Source: an uncultured Candidatus Saccharibacteria bacterium
GTDB taxonomy: Bacteria > Patescibacteria > Saccharimonadia > Saccharimonadales > 2-12-FULL-41-12
Assembly: GCA_946478995.1 (NCBI GenBank)
Contig: CAMLDK010000010.1
Coordinates: 1-16,504 of the forward strand
Length of the DNA: 16,504 nucleotides
Reading direction: 5' to 3'
Shown: piece after piece, positions 13,317 to 16,504 of the stretch
How positions within the stretch are numbered: the stretch's first letter is position 1
Layout of the letters: each line of letters starts with the position of its first letter
Notes under the pieces: generated by a model
What the model was told of the DNA's origin: nothing
Database searches by the model: none
Seen by the model: the letters and a program-made list of their open reading frames with translations, nothing else
Made by a program: the position numbers and the translations under genes

Positions 13317-14432
13317 ATGCCGAATCCTGAACATAGAGCCGAATCAGCACTAATTATTCCAGAACCCGAAGATGCGATTTCATCGGCTAATACTGTGAGC
13401 AGACTGCAGCTGGCCGCGGCTCAATTCATAGTTGCCGCCGGATTGTCCCTAGCTATTATCGGCTCAGGATCTGCAAATGCTTCCCCCGCTAAACTACCCC
13501 CGGTTCCTGGAGCAATCCAACCTGCGCCGGAAAGCGACTTTATTACAGGGCTGGAACCTAGCGCGGCAGTTGACAGGGAAGACCCCTTGGAAGTAGGAGT
13601 AGCTACTTATAACTGGGAGCATGATACTCCCGATTCGCTATTTAGCGAGATGAACAAACTGGGGATGACCGGTGCCAGGCTGTCGCTAAGCAGATTCCGC
13701 GCAGATGAAGACTTAGCCGATATTTGGGAACAATTACCGGAAGCTAGGAAAAACGGAATAGAACCAACAATTAATCTGGGCCAACACAAGGAAGCGCCCC
13801 TGGAAGGATTCCCCACATGGGCAGCCGATATGGCCGAGCAACTGCCGGGAGTAAAAAGATTTGTCATCCTGAATGAAGTCAACAGCCCTCTATTTTCTGC
13901 TGACTCCATGGAAGAGAATGTCGATGTTCTATACAAGACCTATAACGCCATCAAACAGGTCCGGCCGGATGCGGAAATCGGCGGTTTCGGCTTAGCTTCC
14001 CAGTACGATCCGAAAGGTTTTCTGGAAGCAGCTAAAACTTATGCCGAGAAGAAATATGACGGCCTACATAGCATGATGGATTACCTTGATGTCCATATTT
14101 ACTACAAGCCTGACAAAGCCGAGACTTTCCTAAAAGACGTTGAAGCTATATGGGACGGTCCGATTGTCGTTGGAGAGGCAGGCTATGGAGTGGAGAATAG
14201 CGGCCAATCTTATGAATCGGACGGATTTGTGGCGGAAGAAGACCAAGCAAAGTATTTCATAGAGCTTATAAAAGTTATGCTAGAACATCCCCAAGTGATA
14301 GCTTTGCATAACTATAGGCTTGCTAATTCCGCTGATCCCACAGACTTAAAGACCGGTTTAATAACCGTTAGCGGCGAGAAGTTGTTGTCGTATTTTGCGA
14401 TAATGAAATTTCTGAATTCAAGCAGTCTTTAG
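13317..14432 (+). CDS. secreted glycoside-hydrolase-like TIM-barrel protein
   Basis: A 371-residue extracellular or membrane-anchored protein with the layout of clan A glycoside hydrolases. Residues 30-50 form a hydrophobic helix and ANA at 53-55 is a possible signal peptidase site. From about residue 92 the barrel reads EVGVATYNW, MTGARLSLSRFR and IEPTINLG. FVILNEVNSP carries the acid/base Glu candidate E187, LDVHIYY the H260 found near the active site in this clan, and IVVGEAGYG the nucleophile candidate E287. The family (GH5, GH39 or similar) and substrate are not clear. The start is uncertain: ATG 13317 has a -10 6 nt upstream but gives a long polar head; GTG 13395 would give a textbook signal peptide (SRLQLAAAQFIV). 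Neither has a Shine-Dalgarno site. Confidence 0.75.
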   Translation: MPNPEHRAESALIIPEPEDAISSANTVSRLQLAAAQFIVAAGLSLAIIGSGSANASPAKLPPVPGAIQPAPESDFITGLEPSAAVDREDPLEVGVATYNWEHDTPDSLFSEMNKLGMTGARLSLSRFRADEDLADIWEQLPEARKNGIEPTINLGQHKEAPLEGFPTWAADMAEQLPGVKRFVILNEVNSPLFSADSMEENVDVLYKTYNAIKQVRPDAEIGGFGLASQYDPKGFLEAAKTYAEKKYDGLHSMMDYLDVHIYYKPDKAETFLKDVEAIWDGPIVVGEAGYGVENSGQSYESDGFVAEEDQAKYFIELIKVMLEHPQVIALHNYRLANSADPTDLKTGLITVSGEKLLSYFAIMKFLNSSSL

Positions 14433-14583
14433 AACAGGCAAGTGATATCTACGGCCGGGCTGATTTATAAAAGTCAATGGCTTATTTAACATGATTCTAC
14501 CAAAATTTCGCCGGCCATTTGTGATATAGATAACAGACATCTGCGCGGCTGCGACGTTAGACTAAAAACTTCTTTTAAGGCTG

Positions 14584-14627
14584 TTTGTATTGGAGCTTTA
14601 AGAGAAATAATAATTAACCAATACAAA
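14584..14627. repeat. 10-bp inverted repeat before the secreted His/Trp-rich gene
   Basis: TTTGTATTGG (14584-14593) and CCAATACAAA (14618-14627) are perfect complements 24 nt apart, ending 5 nt before the AGGAGG ribosome site (14633-14638). The left arm contains TTGTAT, which with 17-nt spacing and TAATAA could be the promoter, so the arms would frame the promoter. Operator or leader hairpin. Confidence 0.5.
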
Positions 14628-14642
14628 GTAATAGGAGGTTTT

Positions 14643-15206
14643 ATGCTAAAACTTACTAGGCTTATAAAAAATTTTAAAGGAAAGATCGCGGCCGGTACCG
14701 TGGGTGCTATCCTCGTAGCCTCGCCGGGGGTAGCCCTCGCGCACGGCAACCATAATGATCGTGATAACGGCTGGTCGCAGCGCAACAGCTGGTCGGATAA
14801 CAACCGATGGGACAGGCACAATCATAACGACGAATGGGACCAGACTTGCGAAGAAAGACAGGCAATAGCTGATCAGAAAATAGCTAACTACAAAGCTAAA
14901 GCGCAAGAACGCTTTAACGGCCTTGGCGCCTATCTGTTCAGTCAGCAGAAATTTGTGGCTGATAACAGTCTGAGTATTGAAAACTACGACAAATACAACG
15001 ACAAAGCCGTAAATGCTCAAGTCAGGGCTCAGGCGGAACTGGATGATATAACCGCCCCAAACATTGATTGTGATCGATGGGAAGGTAAAGACAAAAGAGA
15101 AATCCGCCAAGCTAAGCACGATCTTAGGGAAGCTATGGAAAGATTTGAAAATTCCGTACAGAAACTAAGCTTCGTTATAAGCGAATCAGTAGTTATTTCT
15201 TCATAA
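14643..15206 (+). CDS. secreted His/Trp/Asn-rich protein of unknown function
   Basis: A 187-residue exported protein. The basic start (MLKLTRLIKNFKGK), hydrophobic core (GTVGAILVASPGVALA) and ALA|H junction give a clear signal peptide with cleavage after A33. The mature protein would begin HGNHND. Residues 34-66 are low-complexity, rich in His, Asn, Asp and Trp, with W44, W50 and W56 spaced by six. The rest (about 68-187) is mostly helical, with two Cys (C69, C143) that could form a disulfide and a hydrophobic end (LSFVISESVVISS). No known domain recognised; metal binding is a guess from the histidines. It has a strong AGGAGG site and an inverted repeat upstream, and a terminator follows. Confidence 0.75.
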   Translation: MLKLTRLIKNFKGKIAAGTVGAILVASPGVALAHGNHNDRDNGWSQRNSWSDNNRWDRHNHNDEWDQTCEERQAIADQKIANYKAKAQERFNGLGAYLFSQQKFVADNSLSIENYDKYNDKAVNAQVRAQAELDDITAPNIDCDRWEGKDKREIRQAKHDLREAMERFENSVQKLSFVISESVVISS

Positions 15207-15234
15207 GCTCGGCCGAAGAAATACCAGACTGGAG

Positions 15235-15264
15235 AAAAGACCGCTTGTGTTTAAGCGGTCTTTT
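15235..15264 (+). terminator. terminator after the secreted His/Trp-rich gene
   Basis: AAGACCGCTT pairs with AAGCGGTCTT around a 6-nt loop; two more A-T pairs extend the stem to 12 bp, and it ends in TTTT. It lies 28 nt after the stop. Confidence 0.85.
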
Positions 15265-15301
15265 CGACTGAAGCTTATTCTTCTTTCTGTCTTTTTTAAG
15301 A

Positions 15302-15307
15302 TATAGT
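15302..15307 (+). promoter_or_regulatory. -10 box of the EamA transporter gene
   Basis: TATAGT, 15 nt before ATG 15323. No clear Shine-Dalgarno site lies between, and the -35 is weak. Confidence 0.4.
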
Positions 15308-15322
15308 TAAATCAGACAAAAA

Positions 15323-16267
15323 ATGTCAAAACAAAAATTAATGCTACCAGCCGCTGCCCTTATCGCCGCCTATGTTCTATGGGGCCTCAATGTTCCCGTG
15401 ATAAAGGTTGGTATTGCGACCATACCTTTTGCCATATTTATGCTGACTCGTTTCATGGCGGCTTCCTTGCTGCTTCTGCCTCTTGCGATCAGAACCTGGA
15501 AACCATTGAAAAGAAGAGATATGTGGAGAATGATAATCAGCTCGTTCTTATGGATAATTCTAACCGCTTTAACTCTTAACATCGGGCTGCTTTATGCACC
15601 AAGCATGAACGCCGGCGTCATCAACCTGCTCGGTCCTTTGATCCTGTGCATACTTTCGGTAGAATTTCTCAAAGAGCGGATGAGCTTCAAGACGTTTCTC
15701 GGAGTAATTGTCGCTTTTGCCGGGGCGGCGGTGATAATCGGCAAGCCTTGGGAAGTCAGCCTCGGCGGACACTCAGTAATGCTGGGTAATACATTGTATC
15801 TGGCTTCTATGCTAGGAGCGGTTATAAGCGCGCTTGTTGCTAAACCGATCCTAAAGAAAATGAGCTCTTACCAGGCTGCATTTATGTATATATTCCCCGG
15901 ATCCTTGTGTTTGATCCCTATCGCCATAAGCCAGCTTGATGGGTGGAGTATCAGCCAGATCTCAGCTAGCAGCTACGCGGCTCTTGCGTATAGCGTCGCA
16001 GCTATCACGCTTGCCAATCTTTTCTTCATGTACGGGCTTAAATATAAAAAGGCTAATCAAGTAGGAGTATTCGTCTACTTGGAGTCGGTCGCGCTTTTCG
16101 CCGGCGCCTGGGTTTTATTAGGCGAGCGACCCTCAGCCAAATTTGCGCTCGGAGCGGCCTTAGTGTTCATTGGCATCTATTTGGCTGAATTCCATATGCC
16201 CCGGAAGCGCAAGGTTAAAATTACTCAGCCGAAATGGTACAACCAGCTGGCTGCCAAATTCCATTAA
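15323..16267 (+). CDS. EamA/DMT-family transporter
   Basis: A 314-residue inner-membrane protein of the drug/metabolite transporter superfamily, with about ten helices in two EamA repeats. Repeat 1 runs from AYVLWGLNVPVIKVGI to LGVIVAFAGAAVIIG, with the conserved end of helix 4-5 (NAGVINLLGPLILCILSVEFLKERMSFKTFLGVIVAF). Repeat 2 runs from LGNTLYLASMLGAVISALVAKPIL to VFVYLESVALFAGAWVLLGERPSAKFALGAALVFIGIYLAEF. The LxERxs..x.G.xxxxxG pattern appears in both halves, as expected. Substrates in this family are diverse (metabolites, amino acids, drugs) and cannot be inferred. The C-terminal tail is basic. Its own weak promoter follows a strong terminator, so it is a separate unit. Confidence 0.92.
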   Translation: MSKQKLMLPAAALIAAYVLWGLNVPVIKVGIATIPFAIFMLTRFMAASLLLLPLAIRTWKPLKRRDMWRMIISSFLWIILTALTLNIGLLYAPSMNAGVINLLGPLILCILSVEFLKERMSFKTFLGVIVAFAGAAVIIGKPWEVSLGGHSVMLGNTLYLASMLGAVISALVAKPILKKMSSYQAAFMYIFPGSLCLIPIAISQLDGWSISQISASSYAALAYSVAAITLANLFFMYGLKYKKANQVGVFVYLESVALFAGAWVLLGERPSAKFALGAALVFIGIYLAEFHMPRKRKVKITQPKWYNQLAAKFH

Positions 16268-16297
16268 TAACCTCCTAATTTAAGCGGACTATGTAGT

Positions 16298-16326
16298 TTG
16301 CTTATGCTTGCAATTTATGATATAAA
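16298..16326 (+). promoter_or_regulatory. promoter of the gene at the window end
   Basis: TTGCTT (16298-16303), a 17-nt spacer and TATAAA (16321-16326). The expected leader is about 33 nt and ends with a GGGAG ribosome site (16356-16360) 5 nt before ATG 16366. Confidence 0.55.
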
Positions 16327-16365
16327 GTGTAATCCTAAGTCATAAGTTATAAATTGGGAGTATAT

Positions 16366-16504
16366 ATGAACTTAAGAAGGCCAAAAGGAGCAAAAGAATG
16401 GCGCACAGCTATGCACGCTTCTTATGAGGCATATGCTAGAGGAGAAGTAAACTATCCACGTATTTTTGTTGGCGGCAGGGAAGAAGAAATCGAAGCTTTA
16501 CCGA
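16366..16504 (+). CDS. unknown protein, 5' part only
   Basis: The first 46 residues of a gene cut by the window edge. It begins MNLRRPKGAKEWRTAMHASY and goes on through YARGEVNYPRIFVGGREEE. It is basic at the start and then mixed; no signal peptide or membrane helix is visible so far and no family is recognised. The start is supported by GGGAG with 5-nt spacing and a TTGCTT-17-TATAAA promoter. It reads away from the EamA gene, 98 nt downstream. Confidence 0.6.
   Translation, partial: MNLRRPKGAKEWRTAMHASYEAYARGEVNYPRIFVGGREEEIEALP

Noticed and set aside
14646..15119. Minus-strand frame of 157 codons opposite the secreted protein
   Set aside because: Its product is a Val/Phe-rich shadow; the plus strand has a signal peptide, ribosome site and terminator.
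1..16504. CRISPR array, insertion sequence or phage att site
   Set aside because: No regularly spaced repeats, no transposase or integrase motifs, and no tRNA-end duplication were seen by eye.

Overview
The window looks like a compact bacterial chromosome segment: short intergenic gaps, genes on both strands, two CAT-anticodon tRNAs, and no phage, IS or CRISPR signal. The best guess for the host is a small-genome lineage such as the Candidate Phyla Radiation / Patescibacteria, possibly a Saccharibacteria-like organism. This rests on gene style only: a short DivIC/FtsB-like protein, several lineage-type hypotheticals, and many start codons placed right behind a -10 box. No rRNA or ribosomal protein gene is present to prove it. 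UGA is not needed as a sense codon anywhere I looked.

Left part (1-4050). The 3' end of a tRNA-dihydrouridine synthase gene (frameshifted) leads into an orotate-phosphoribosyltransferase-like gene. Then come a CAT tRNA, a DivIC/FtsB-like cell-division protein and a 7-TM membrane protein. On the minus strand sits an ArsR-family repressor plus glutaredoxin operon with a clear operator over its promoter. It faces a plus-strand NAD(P)H-hydrate dehydratase. A 53-residue acidic minus-strand gene with its own promoter and ribosome binding site ends tail to tail with that dehydratase.

Middle part (4049-9410), all minus strand. pdxS-pdxT make a complete pyridoxal-5'-phosphate synthase. Next are a hypothetical protein and a sigma-factor-like protein that carries two LuxR-type helix-turn-helix repeats between its sigma2-like and sigma4-like ends. 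Then comes the ribosome-associated GTPase gene typA, with a terminator-like hairpin between its promoter and its ATG.

Right part (9511-16504). Minus-strand genes for a DUF6766-like membrane protein, a low-affinity iron permease family protein and a YhfW-type FAD oxidoreductase lacking the Rieske domain stand back to back with a membrane-anchored collagen-like protein. A YitT-family membrane protein follows; its N-terminus can only be completed from a non-standard start codon. After it come the initiator tRNA-fMet with promoter and terminator, a secreted clan-A-like glycoside hydrolase, a secreted His/Trp-rich protein, an EamA transporter, and the start of an unrecognised gene cut by the window edge.

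Expression style. At least eight genes have a -10 box only 5-11 nt before the start codon and no Shine-Dalgarno motif, so they are probably read from leaderless or near-leaderless mRNAs. Another group, mostly small, membrane or secreted proteins, has strong AGGAGG-type sites. The two modes are mixed gene by gene.
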